Origin: Xanthomonas vasicola
GTDB taxonomy: Bacteria > Pseudomonadota > Gammaproteobacteria > Xanthomonadales > Xanthomonadaceae
Length of the DNA: 64,000 bases
Assembly: GCF_000772705.2 (NCBI RefSeq)
Contig: NZ_JSBW02000042.1
Location: 1 to 64,000, forward strand
Direction: 5' to 3'
Shown: positions 8,421 through 16,218 of the stretch, one piece after another
Layout of the letters: every line of letters begins with the position of its first letter
How positions within the stretch are numbered: position 1 is the stretch's first letter
The notes under the pieces: model-generated
The model's input: the letters and a program-made list of their open reading frames with translations, nothing else
Database searches by the model: none
Told to the model about the DNA's origin: nothing
Translations under genes and position numbers: made by a program

Positions 8421-9028
8421 TCGGGGGATGTACGTCAGAGAAGACGTAGGCGACCCGGTGCTGGGCGGCCCCGCTCGAGCGGCGCAGGGAGTGCGTGGCC
8501 CCCCGCGTCGGCCGTACTGCACCCGGGTTGCAGCTGCAGGTCGCCAGCGTCGCCACCCCTGTACCAGGCTAGTACGGGCGCTCGAGAGTCGACGCCGACT
8601 TGGTGTGGCCGCTAGGCTACGCACGGCGCCCTGCAGGCACCGCTGACCAGCAGGGGCTACTGAGAGTTGCATCCTCTTTGCCTAGTTGCACTGACTCTGC
8701 CAATTCACACGCGACACGCATTGCAGTGCGATGTGTGCGGTGTGGTAACCGGGACGGCATCGCGGCCAGAGCCGCTCCTACAAGAGCGGCGCTGGCCGTG
8801 CCGACGTCGCCGATACACCCAAAGACCCCCGCCCCGGTAGGAGCGGCCCCGGCCGCGACCTTGTCCGGCCACCCTCAGTGCATCAACACAAGGCATCAAC
8901 AACGCAGTCGCTCTACGCATCTGGTTTGAATGCGCGCGTCTCGAAACAGGTGCCCCACGCCCGCTCAGCTCCGCATGAACTTGTGCGGCACCCGCATCAA
9001 CTGCGCATCGCCTCGCACCGCAGCCGCA
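8421..9028. other. 608-bp intergenic region without a convincing gene
   Basis: It lies between two convergent genes. Open frames here are shadows with no ribosome site or protein character. The only structure seen is the inverted pair of extragenic palindromes at 8761-8857. Confidence 0.6.
8761..8857. repeat. Inverted pair of REP-like extragenic palindromes
   Basis: The 20-mer CGCGGCCAGAGCCGCTCCTA at 8761-8780 is, in inverted orientation, nearly the same as TAGGAGCGGCCCCGGCCGCG at 8838-8857 (18 of 20 positions match). Each unit also contains its own GC-rich partial palindrome. The TAGGAGCGGC core is typical of Xanthomonas and Pseudomonas REP elements, which sit between convergent genes and can stop exonucleases or end transcripts. 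The pair lies between the 3' ends of mltB and the patatin gene. Confidence 0.7.
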
Positions 9029-10066
9029 TCACGGTGCTACGCAGGCCTCTTCCTTGCCGCGCAATTTTTCCCAACGCGAACGTTGTTCCAGGCAGCGCTC
9101 GTAAGCCTGCTGCTTTGCCGCTTTCGCCTGGTCGGCGGCGGTCCGTGTGGCGCTGCTGCGCGCCGCCTGCAGCTGCGCGATCTTGGCGCGAATCTGCGGC
9201 ATCACCGCCATTGCAGCGCGCTCGCCTTCCAGGATTGCCGCCGCACGCTGGTTGAAATCGGCCGAGCCGATCTCGTTGACCTTCGGGCGAACGACCACAT
9301 CGGCACGTTTGAGTTCGGCCTCGCCCAGGCGCTGGCCCATGATCGAAATCGACTGGTTCACCGTGCCCAGCAGGTCGCCCGGATTCTTGCCGCTGGCTTT
9401 GCTGGAAATATCCACCGCCACCACGAATTCGGCACCCAACTGGCGCGCCGCATCCACCGGCACCGGGCTGACCACGCCGCCATCGACGAAGTGATAGTGG
9501 CCGATGGTCACCGGCTCGAATACGCCCGGGATGCTGCTGGACGCGCGCACCGCCTGGCCGGCATTGCCGCGCACGAATACGGTGCGTTCGCCATCTTCCA
9601 GCCGCGTGGCGACCGCCGCGAACGGCTTGCGCAGTTTTTCGATCGGCTTGCCGCCCAGCTGTTCGTTGACGTAGTCCTGCAGTTTCTGGCCCTGCACCAG
9701 CCCACCGGAAAACAGCCGCACATCGCGGATGCTGGTCTGGTCGAGCGCGACGGCCTTTTCTTGCATTTCGAACGCATCCATGCCGCTTGCATACAACGCG
9801 CCCACCACGCTGCCGGCGCTGGTGCCGGACACCACCACCGGTGCGAAGCCGTTGGCCTCGAGCATCTTGATCACCCCGATATGCGCAAAGCCCTTGGCCG
9901 CACCGCCACCGAGCGCGACGCCGATCTTGATGGGCTTGGGGGCTGCGGCCGAAGGCGCCTGCACCACCGGCGCCGGTGTCGCCGAGCGCGGCTCGCCCCC
10001 GCAGGCGCTGAGCAGCCAGGCCAGTGACAGGGACAACAGGACACACTTACTAGGAAAGGCGGTCAT
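9029..10066 (-). CDS. Patatin-like phospholipase lipoprotein (RssA-like)
   Basis: Serine lipid acyl hydrolase with a Ser-Asp dyad. From ATG 10066 it is 345 residues. A lipoprotein signal ends in the lipobox LLSAC, so the protein is anchored in an envelope membrane. The patatin domain spans ~50-250: oxyanion loop GGGAAKGFAHIG, nucleophile elbow GTSAG, and catalytic Asp in FVDGG. The last ~80 residues are Ala/Arg/Gln-rich and probably coiled (ARSSATRTAADQAKAAKQQ). A longer start inside the divergent promoter region is possible but would break the signal peptide. It is divergent from the M20 amidohydrolase at 10241. The physiological substrate is unknown. Confidence 0.93.
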   Translation of the reverse strand: MTAFPSKCVLLSLSLAWLLSACGGEPRSATPAPVVQAPSAAAPKPIKIGVALGGGAAKGFAHIGVIKMLEANGFAPVVVSGTSAGSVVGALYASGMDAFEMQEKAVALDQTSIRDVRLFSGGLVQGQKLQDYVNEQLGGKPIEKLRKPFAAVATRLEDGERTVFVRGNAGQAVRASSSIPGVFEPVTIGHYHFVDGGVVSPVPVDAARQLGAEFVVAVDISSKASGKNPGDLLGTVNQSISIMGQRLGEAELKRADVVVRPKVNEIGSADFNQRAAAILEGERAAMAVMPQIRAKIAQLQAARSSATRTAADQAKAAKQQAYERCLEQRSRWEKLRGKEEACVAP

Positions 10067-10240
10067 GGCGAGCGTGCACAGGGCGCGATGTGGACAGCGG
10101 CGCAGCATACACGCCGCAGCCCTGGCCGCCGTCTGCATCGGCGGCGGGCGGCGGGGCGTCGATGCGCAGATATTGCGCGCTGCGCGCACACCTCGCCTGT
10201 CATGATGGTATCGGGCGTCCTTGTGTTGATAGCGTACGGC

Positions 10241-11614
10241 ATGAACTCGGCCAACCCCACAGTTTGCAGAAGCATCATCTTCAATCACGTATCGGCGCGG
10301 TTTCCGCTGCGTGCACTGGCGCTGTTCCTGCTGGTAGCCGCATCGCCCTGTCATGCGCTGGACGCGGTAGCGGTCAAGCGGCAGGTCGATGGCATTCTGG
10401 ATCGAGACTATCCACGGTGGGAGGCCCTATACCGGACCGTACACCAGCATCCCGAACTCGGCTTCGAGGAAACCGCGACTGCGCAACGGCTGGCCAAGGA
10501 AATGCGCGCGCTGGGGTTTCAGGTCAGCACGGGCATTGGCCGGACCGGGCTGGTGGCGATGTACCAAAATGGCCCCGGCCCCACGATCATGGTACGTACT
10601 GAACTGGATGCGTTGCCGATGCGCGAAACCACGGGGCTGGCGTATGCCAGCGACGTCCATCTGCAGTCCAGGGAACGCGATACCTATGTGGCGCATACCT
10701 GCGGTCACGACATTCACATGGCGGCCTGGGTCGGGACGGCCGCAACCTTGGTGCAGCTGCGCGCACAATGGCGCGGCACGCTGATGTTCATCGCCCAACC
10801 GGCGGAGGAAAAGGGCCGCGGTGCGCAGGCGATGCTTGACGATGGCCTGTTTGCCCGGTTCGGCAAGCCGGACTACGGCTTTGCGCTGCATGTCGGCCCG
10901 GACGCCTACGGCCATGTGTTCTACAAGGCCGGGGCGGTGACTTCCAACTCCGATGCGCTGGAGGTGGTGTTCCAAGGCAAGGGCGGGCACGGCGCGATGC
11001 CCGCCGCGACGATCGATCCGATCCTGATCGCCGCACGTTTCGTGGTCGACGTGCAGAGCGTGATCAGTCGCGAAAAAGACCCGGCTGCGTTTGGCGTGGT
11101 CAGCATTGGGGCATTCAATGCCGGCACTGCCGGCAACGTCATCCCCGACCGCGCGCAGCTGCGCGGCACCATCCGCAGCCAGGACCCCCAGGTGCGCGAC
11201 AAGCTGCTCGACGGCGTGCGACGTACCGCGCTGGCCAGCGCGCAGATGGCCGGCGCGCCGGCGCCGCAGATCGCCCTGGGCGAGCGCGGGTCCAGGGCGG
11301 TGATCAACGATGCAGCGCTGGCCGAGCGTACCGGGGCGGTGTTCGCGCAGGCGTTCGGGGTCGACGCGGAGCGCCAGCGCGAACCGAGTGCCGCCAGCGA
11401 AGACTATTCGGCCTTCGTCGCTGCCGGCGTGCCGTCGTTCTACTTCGGCATCGGTGGACTCGATCCGCAGTGGCTGCAGCAGGCCCGGCAAACGGGCGAG
11501 CGCATTCCGGTGAACCATTCGCCGGACTTCGCGCCGGTGCCGCAGCCAAGCATCCGGACCGGCGTGGAAGCGATGACACTGGCGGTGATGAACGTGATTC
11601 CGCCGCCGTCCTGA
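10241..11614 (+). CDS. Exported M20D-family amidohydrolase (hippurate/IAA-amino acid hydrolase-like)
   Basis: Metal-dependent amidase/carboxypeptidase that removes an amino acid from an N-acyl conjugate. It is 457 residues from ATG 10241. The N-terminal ~40 residues end in a hydrophobic stretch and AxA-type site (RALALFLLVAASPCHA), so it is exported, which is unusual for the mostly cytoplasmic family. Metal ligands of the M20D fold are visible: CGHD in VAHTCGHDIHMAA, EE in QPAEEKGRG, His in GFALHVGP and the terminal His in PVNHSPDFAP. The dimerisation-domain motif is KGGHGAMP. A plant-associated bacterium could use it on auxin or jasmonate conjugates, but the sequence does not fix the substrate. 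The start is uncertain; 10205 is an alternative. Confidence 0.9.
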   Translation: MNSANPTVCRSIIFNHVSARFPLRALALFLLVAASPCHALDAVAVKRQVDGILDRDYPRWEALYRTVHQHPELGFEETATAQRLAKEMRALGFQVSTGIGRTGLVAMYQNGPGPTIMVRTELDALPMRETTGLAYASDVHLQSRERDTYVAHTCGHDIHMAAWVGTAATLVQLRAQWRGTLMFIAQPAEEKGRGAQAMLDDGLFARFGKPDYGFALHVGPDAYGHVFYKAGAVTSNSDALEVVFQGKGGHGAMPAATIDPILIAARFVVDVQSVISREKDPAAFGVVSIGAFNAGTAGNVIPDRAQLRGTIRSQDPQVRDKLLDGVRRTALASAQMAGAPAPQIALGERGSRAVINDAALAERTGAVFAQAFGVDAERQREPSAASEDYSAFVAAGVPSFYFGIGGLDPQWLQQARQTGERIPVNHSPDFAPVPQPSIRTGVEAMTLAVMNVIPPPS

Positions 11615-11642
11615 TCTCGGTGCGGCCGCGCCGGGATGGTGG

Positions 11643-12652
11643 TCAGAAGTTGTTATCGCCATCCAGCAAGCGGCCCAGTCCGCCCAGCACCGAGCCTTCG
11701 CCGCGCTGTTGGCCACCGGCTTGCGGGGCGGCCTGCAACATGCGGCCGGCCATGCGCGAGAACGGCAGCGATTGCAGCCAGACCTTGCCCGGGCCGGTGA
11801 GGGTGGCCAGGAACATGCCTTCGCCGCCGAAGAGCATGCTCTTCAGGCCGGCGACACGGCGCACGTCCATGTCCACGCCGGCGTGGTAGGCGACCACGCA
11901 GCCGGTGTCCACGTCGATGCGCTCGCCGGGGCCCAACTCGCGTTCGACGACCGTGCCACCTGCATGCACGAACACCCAGCCGTCGCCTTCGAGTTCTGCA
12001 TAATGAAACCCTCGCCGCCGAACAGGCCGGTGAGGATCTTGCGCTGGAACGCGATGCCCAGCGACACGCCGCGGGCGCCGGCCAAAAAGCTGTCTTTCTG
12101 GCAGATTAGCTGGCCCCCATGTTCAGACAAACGCAGCGCCAGCACCGTGCCCGGGTAGGGCGCGGCGAACGCGACCTTGGCCTTGCCGCTGCCGGCGTGC
12201 GTGAACACGGTGGTGAACATGCTTTCGCCGGTGACCACGCGTTTGCCGGCCGACAGCAACTTGCCCATCAGCCCGCCGCCGCCGCTCTGGCCGGCATGCG
12301 AATCATCGCCGAACACGGTGTCCATTTGCACCGCGGCGTCCTTGTACATGAGTGCACCGGCCTCGGCGATGGCGCTTTCACCCGGGTCCAGCTCGACTTC
12401 GACGAACTGCATGTCGTTGCCGACGATGCGGTAGTCGATCTCATCGGCGCGCCCGGCCGCACCGGTCAGCGGTGGCGGCGCGCTGCTGCTGCCATGCAGC
12501 TCGGCCAGCTGACGGGCCGGGGTCCAGCCATCGAGCCCATCGCGCCAGGCCAGCGCATTGGGCTGGCGCTGCGCATGCGCGCGGGCGTTGGCATCGTCGA
12601 GCGGGCCGATACGCTCGGCCTGTCCGGGAGTATGGAAATACCACTGCGCCAT
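11643..12652 (-). pseudogene. GYF_2-AIM24 fusion protein gene, disrupted by a one-base frameshift
   Basis: The first segment (ATG 12652) has a GYF_2 domain at residues ~1-52 (MAQWYFHTPGQAERIGPL and DGLDGWTPARQLAEL). An AIM24/TIGR00266 beta-helix-like domain follows (RIVGNDMQFVEVELDPGES). At about 11993-11995 the frame shifts: after FIMQ the continuation [20 protein letters not shown] lies in a second frame that runs to 11643. Restoring one base gives a continuous protein of ~335 residues, close to the length expected for such fusions. As it stands, translation ends at 11843 with ~50 aberrant residues and loses the C-terminal third of AIM24. The family's role is unclear. A sequencing error is possible because there is only one lesion. 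Confidence 0.75.
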
Positions 12653-12849
12653 CGGACGACTCCTGTCTGTGTGTGCGGCGAGTCTAAGCGCAACCGCGGC
12701 AGATGCGTCCCTTGTCCAAGGTCATGTCTGAAGTGCGTGGTTGGGACGTGGTTGCGGCCCGTCCGGAGCGCTTCGCCGTCGCGATGCCGAGCGTCGGCGA
12801 GCAACGCGTGCAAGGACGCGGCCTGTGCGCGCTGCGGGTGGGGCTGCCC

Positions 12850-13695
12850 TTAGTCGCCCACCGTCGCCCAATAACGCTCGCCATCGCGCTGCACTCGCAC
12901 TGGGCCGTCGAACACCGCCGACAGGCTGGCATCGGTGAGCAGCGCATCGCGCGTGCCATCAGCCACCACCTTGCCGGCGCGCAGCAGGATCACCCGCGCG
13001 ATCTCCGGCACGATTTCTTCGATGTGATGGGTCACCAGCACCAGCGTGATGCCTTGTTGGGCGAGATGCCGCATCGTGTTGAGCAGGTGCTGGCGCGCGA
13101 CCAGATCCAACCCGGTGGACGGCTCGTCCAATAGCAGCGCCTGCGGGCGATTGACCAGCGCACGCGCAATCAGCACCCGTCGGGTTTCGCCGGCCGACAA
13201 CTCGGCAAATTGCCGGTCCACTAGCGGCAATGCGCGCGCCAGCGTCAGCGCTTCGCGCGCGCGTGCACGCATGTCGTCGCTGATCTCGCGATGTGGCGGC
13301 ACCACGTAGCTGGCGAAGAAGCCCGACAGCACCGCACTTTCCACATCCAGCCCGGGCATGTCGGCCAGATTGACGCTCAGATCGCCGGTGACGATGCCCA
13401 ATTGCGAGCGCAGACGATCCACCTGCCAGCGCGTTTGTCCCAGCACTTTCACGGCCGGCTGGCCATCGGCACGCGCCAGCGGGTACAGCTCGCGCGTGAT
13501 CAATTTGATGAAGGACGATTTACCGCAGCCGTTGGGGCCCAGGATCGCAGTGTGCTGCCCCAGCGCGATGCGTAGACGCAGCGCATGCAGAACACGGACC
13601 TGGCCGCGCATCACACTGGCTTGGTCGAGTTCGATCAATGGGGTGGCGTTCGCAACGGCAGCGGAATCGGCAGCATTCTCGGTAGCAACAGTCAT
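12850..13695 (-). CDS. Stand-alone ABC transporter ATP-binding protein
   Basis: 281-residue ATPase with all nucleotide-binding motifs: Walker A GPNGCGKSSFI, signature LSAGETRR, Walker B ALLLDEPSTGLD and switch His in LVTHHIEEI. It most resembles the ModF/YlmA-type single-domain ABC proteins. No permease or binding-protein gene is adjacent, so the partner is encoded elsewhere or it acts without a channel. ATG 13695 (MTVATENAADS) is chosen over the upstream start at 13803, which adds a basic, unlikely extension. The gene lies divergently next to the desaturase and 197 bp upstream of the frameshifted AIM24 gene on the same strand. Confidence 0.9.
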   Translation of the reverse strand: MTVATENAADSAAVANATPLIELDQASVMRGQVRVLHALRLRIALGQHTAILGPNGCGKSSFIKLITRELYPLARADGQPAVKVLGQTRWQVDRLRSQLGIVTGDLSVNLADMPGLDVESAVLSGFFASYVVPPHREISDDMRARAREALTLARALPLVDRQFAELSAGETRRVLIARALVNRPQALLLDEPSTGLDLVARQHLLNTMRHLAQQGITLVLVTHHIEEIVPEIARVILLRAGKVVADGTRDALLTDASLSAVFDGPVRVQRDGERYWATVGD

Positions 13696-13841
13696 ACGGG
13701 CGACATCAGGCGCAATGGGGAGGGAACGTGTGAACCGCTTTAGAAATGTAGGTGCAACTCTACGCATCCGGAGGGTGAAGTTTGCCGCGATCGCCCCCAT
13801 CATGTCTGCATCACCCCGAGAGCGCTGCTGTGGAGATGCCG

Positions 13842-15047
13842 ATGTTGTCCGAACCGATCATCGACTTTTTGACGTCAGGCGTTGCGGGGCTGGGGGTGTG
13901 GGGCATGCTGGCAGTGCTGCTGGTGTTCACCCAGCTCACCATCTTTGCGGTGACCTTGTACCTGCATCGCAGCCAGGCGCATCGCGGTGTGGATTTCCAT
14001 CCGGTCATTGCGCATTTCTTCCGCTTCTGGACATGGTTAACCACCTCGATGATCACCCGCGAGTGGGTAGCGATCCATCGCAAGCATCACGCCAAGGTCG
14101 AGACCGAGGAAGACCCGCATAGCCCGCAGACCAAGGGCATTTCGCAGGTGTTCTGGCGCGGCGTGGAGTTGTACCGCGAGGCACGCACGCAGCGCGCCGA
14201 TATCGAGCAGTACGGCAAGGGTGCGCCGACCGACTGGATCGAGCGGCATCTGTACACCCCGCATGCCAACGCCGGCCCGATCGCCTTGCTGGTGATCAAT
14301 TCCTTGTTGTTCGGGTTGCCGGGCATTGCGTTGTGGGCGATCCAGATGGCGTGGATTCCGTTCTGGGCGGCCGGTGTGGTCAACGGCCTCGGTCACTGGT
14401 GGGGCTACCGCAATTTCGAATCGGCCGACACCTCCACCAACCTTACGCCGTGGGCGCTGTGGATCGGCGGCGAAGAACTGCACAACAACCATCATGCCTT
14501 CCCGAGTTCGGCACGCTTTTCGATGCGGCGTTGGGAGCTGGATATCGGTTGGGTCGTGATTCGTGGCCTGCAGGCAATCGGCCTTGCCAAGGTGTTGCGG
14601 GTGGCACCGTCGCTGGATATCCGCCCCAATATCGCCGTGCCCGATGCCGACACGCTCAAGGCGCTGTTGTCGCACCGCTTCCAGGCCATGACCGACTATC
14701 AGCGCAACGTGCTCAAGCCGGCGCTGTGCGAAGAAGCGGCCGCCACCGGCGCCAAGCTGCGCGAGTTGCTGCCGCGCCGCCTGCGCAAGGGCCTGGTCGA
14801 CGACGGGCGCTGGCTCAAGCCGCAGGCACGTGCGCAGTTGCAGACGTGGGTGGCGCAGCGTCCGCGCATGCGCACGCTTGTCGAGTACCGTGCGCGGCTG
14901 ACGGCCGTGCTGGAAGCGCGCAGCCACGATGCCTCCGAACGGCTCAGGCAGTTGCAGCAGTGGTGCCACGAGGCCGAAGCCAGCGGCAATGCAGCCTTGC
15001 AGGCATATGCGGCACGGCTCAAAGGGTATGCGTTAAGTGGTGCGTAA
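13842..15047 (+). CDS. Fatty acid desaturase (stearoyl-CoA 9-desaturase type)
   Basis: Integral membrane di-iron enzyme that introduces a cis double bond into an acyl chain. It is 401 residues from ATG 13842, with GGAG six bases upstream; ATG 13836 is also in frame. The three histidine boxes are intact: HRSQAH near residue 42, HRKHH near 80 and HNNHH near 210. They lie between paired membrane helices (WGMLAVLLVFTQLTIFAVTL; GPIALLVINSLLFGLPGIAL). A charged cytoplasmic tail of ~130 residues after ~260 is longer than the minimal bacterial enzyme. The 3' end overlaps the GTG start of an EF-hand protein by 11 bp, suggesting coupled translation. Membrane fluidity control is the likely role. Confidence 0.93.
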   Translation: MLSEPIIDFLTSGVAGLGVWGMLAVLLVFTQLTIFAVTLYLHRSQAHRGVDFHPVIAHFFRFWTWLTTSMITREWVAIHRKHHAKVETEEDPHSPQTKGISQVFWRGVELYREARTQRADIEQYGKGAPTDWIERHLYTPHANAGPIALLVINSLLFGLPGIALWAIQMAWIPFWAAGVVNGLGHWWGYRNFESADTSTNLTPWALWIGGEELHNNHHAFPSSARFSMRRWELDIGWVVIRGLQAIGLAKVLRVAPSLDIRPNIAVPDADTLKALLSHRFQAMTDYQRNVLKPALCEEAAATGAKLRELLPRRLRKGLVDDGRWLKPQARAQLQTWVAQRPRMRTLVEYRARLTAVLEARSHDASERLRQLQQWCHEAEASGNAALQAYAARLKGYALSGA

Positions 15048-15432
15048 CGCGGGTGGCAGGCGCGCCGTGGTGCGTGCACGCGGCGCGTGCGGCGTGATCG
15101 TGCGGACTGGACTGATCGCATGTCTTGCGTCCTTGTCTGCAGTTGCAGCGCATGCCCAGGTGCAGGACAGCCAGCAATATCTGCAACGCATGGACACCGA
15201 TGGCGATGGACGGGTGAGTCTTGACGAGTATCTGGCCTGGATGAGTTATGCCTTCGACCAGCGCGATACCAATCACGATGGCGTGCTGCAAGGCGATGAA
15301 CTGCCCGGCCGTCGCGGCAAGCCGATCACCCGCGCGGCGCATCGCGCCACCTTGATCGGGCGTTTCGCGCGGCAGGATGCCAATGGCGATGGTTACCTGA
15401 GCGCGCGCGAACTGCTGGCGCCGCCACGCTGA
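15037..15432 (+). CDS. Secreted EF-hand calcium-binding protein
   Basis: Small exported protein with three EF-hand loops: DTDGDGRVSLDE, DTNHDGVLQGDE and DANGDGYLSARE, all with acidic residues at the Ca-coordinating positions. A hydrophobic signal segment (RTGLIACLASLSAVAAHA) precedes them. The GTG at 15037 overlaps the desaturase stop but gives a long basic leader. GTG 15094 or 15100 would give a normal signal peptide, so the start is uncertain. No partner or enzyme domain is present. Calcium binding is inferred from the loops, and a link with the desaturase is suggested only by the overlap. Confidence 0.8.
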   Translation: MVRNAGGRRAVVRARGACGVIVRTGLIACLASLSAVAAHAQVQDSQQYLQRMDTDGDGRVSLDEYLAWMSYAFDQRDTNHDGVLQGDELPGRRGKPITRAAHRATLIGRFARQDANGDGYLSARELLAPPR

Positions 15433-15480
15433 TGCGCGCCTTCGCGCGCGTCTGACGCTGCGTTCGGCAAGCTCGGCCGC

Positions 15481-16218
15481 ATGTTCACTCTCGATCAGGT
15501 CAGCCGCCGCTACGGCCAAGCCACCGCGCTCGACGCGGTCACGCTGACGTTCGCCAGCGGCGTCACAACTGCATTGATTGGCCCCAGCGGCGCCGGCAAA
15601 TCCACCGTGGTGCGCATGCTGGTCGGGCTGGAATGGCCGGACAGCGGCACGGTCGCCTTCGACGGCAGGCCGTTGCAGCGCGCCAACCTGCAGGCGCAGC
15701 GGCAGCGCATCGGCTACGTGATCCAGGAGGGCGGCTTGTTTCCGCATCTGGACGCGCGTAGCAACGTGAGCTTGCTGGCACAGACGCTGGGCTGGACGCG
15801 TGAGCGCATCACCGCGCGCTTGGAGACGCTATGCGCGCTGTGCCAACTGCCAGCGGACTTGCTGGTGCGTTACCCGGCCGAACTCTCCGGTGGTCAGCGC
15901 CAGCGTGTCGGACTGATTCGTGCGCTGATGCTGGACCCGCCGGCCTTGTTGCTGGACGAACCGCTCGGCGCGCTCGACCCCATCGTGCGCTACGACCTGC
16001 AGGCGCAGATGCGCGAACTGTTTGCGCAGCTGGGCAAGACCGTGGTGCTGGTGACGCATGACGTCGCCGAAGCCGCCTATCTGGCCGATAGCCTGGTGCT
16101 GATGCGCGCTGGCCGCGTCGTGCAGCAGGGCAGTGCGCGCGACTTGCTGGAGCAACCAGCCGATGCGTTCGTGCAGCGCTTTCTCACCGCGCAGCGCAGC
16201 ATTGGCGATGCCGCATGA
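15481..16218 (+). CDS. Osmoprotectant/betaine-type ABC transporter ATP-binding protein
   Basis: 245-residue ATPase of the OpuCA/ProV/YehX group. Motifs: Walker A GPSGAGKSTVVRML, Q-loop VIQEGGLFPHLD, signature LSGGQRQRVGLIRAL, Walker B LLLDEPLGALDP and the H-loop in VLVTHDVAEA. It lacks the C-terminal CBS pair that OpuCA proteins use for ionic-strength sensing. Its last bases overlap the next gene (ATGA, 16215-16218), which encodes the fused binding protein and permease, so the two form a complete importer. The likely substrate is a quaternary amine or similar osmolyte, or a related compound in the YehZYXW class. Confidence 0.9.
   Translation: MFTLDQVSRRYGQATALDAVTLTFASGVTTALIGPSGAGKSTVVRMLVGLEWPDSGTVAFDGRPLQRANLQAQRQRIGYVIQEGGLFPHLDARSNVSLLAQTLGWTRERITARLETLCALCQLPADLLVRYPAELSGGQRQRVGLIRALMLDPPALLLDEPLGALDPIVRYDLQAQMRELFAQLGKTVVLVTHDVAEAAYLADSLVLMRAGRVVQQGSARDLLEQPADAFVQRFLTAQRSIGDAA

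Noticed and set aside
9729-10205. Plus-strand frames over the patatin gene
   Set aside because: The minus strand has a lipobox, GTSAG and DGG in order, while the plus frames have no protein character.
10088-10240. N-terminal extension of the M20 amidohydrolase back to 10088
   Set aside because: The extension is Arg/Ala-rich and overlaps the divergent promoter. The signal peptide is reached from ATG 10241.
12653-12849. Possible tiny gene on the minus strand ending in KGRICRGCA
   Set aside because: The CxxC-containing peptide is only about 13 residues from its ATG and has no ribosome site. The region is better seen as the gap between the ABC gene and the AIM24 gene.
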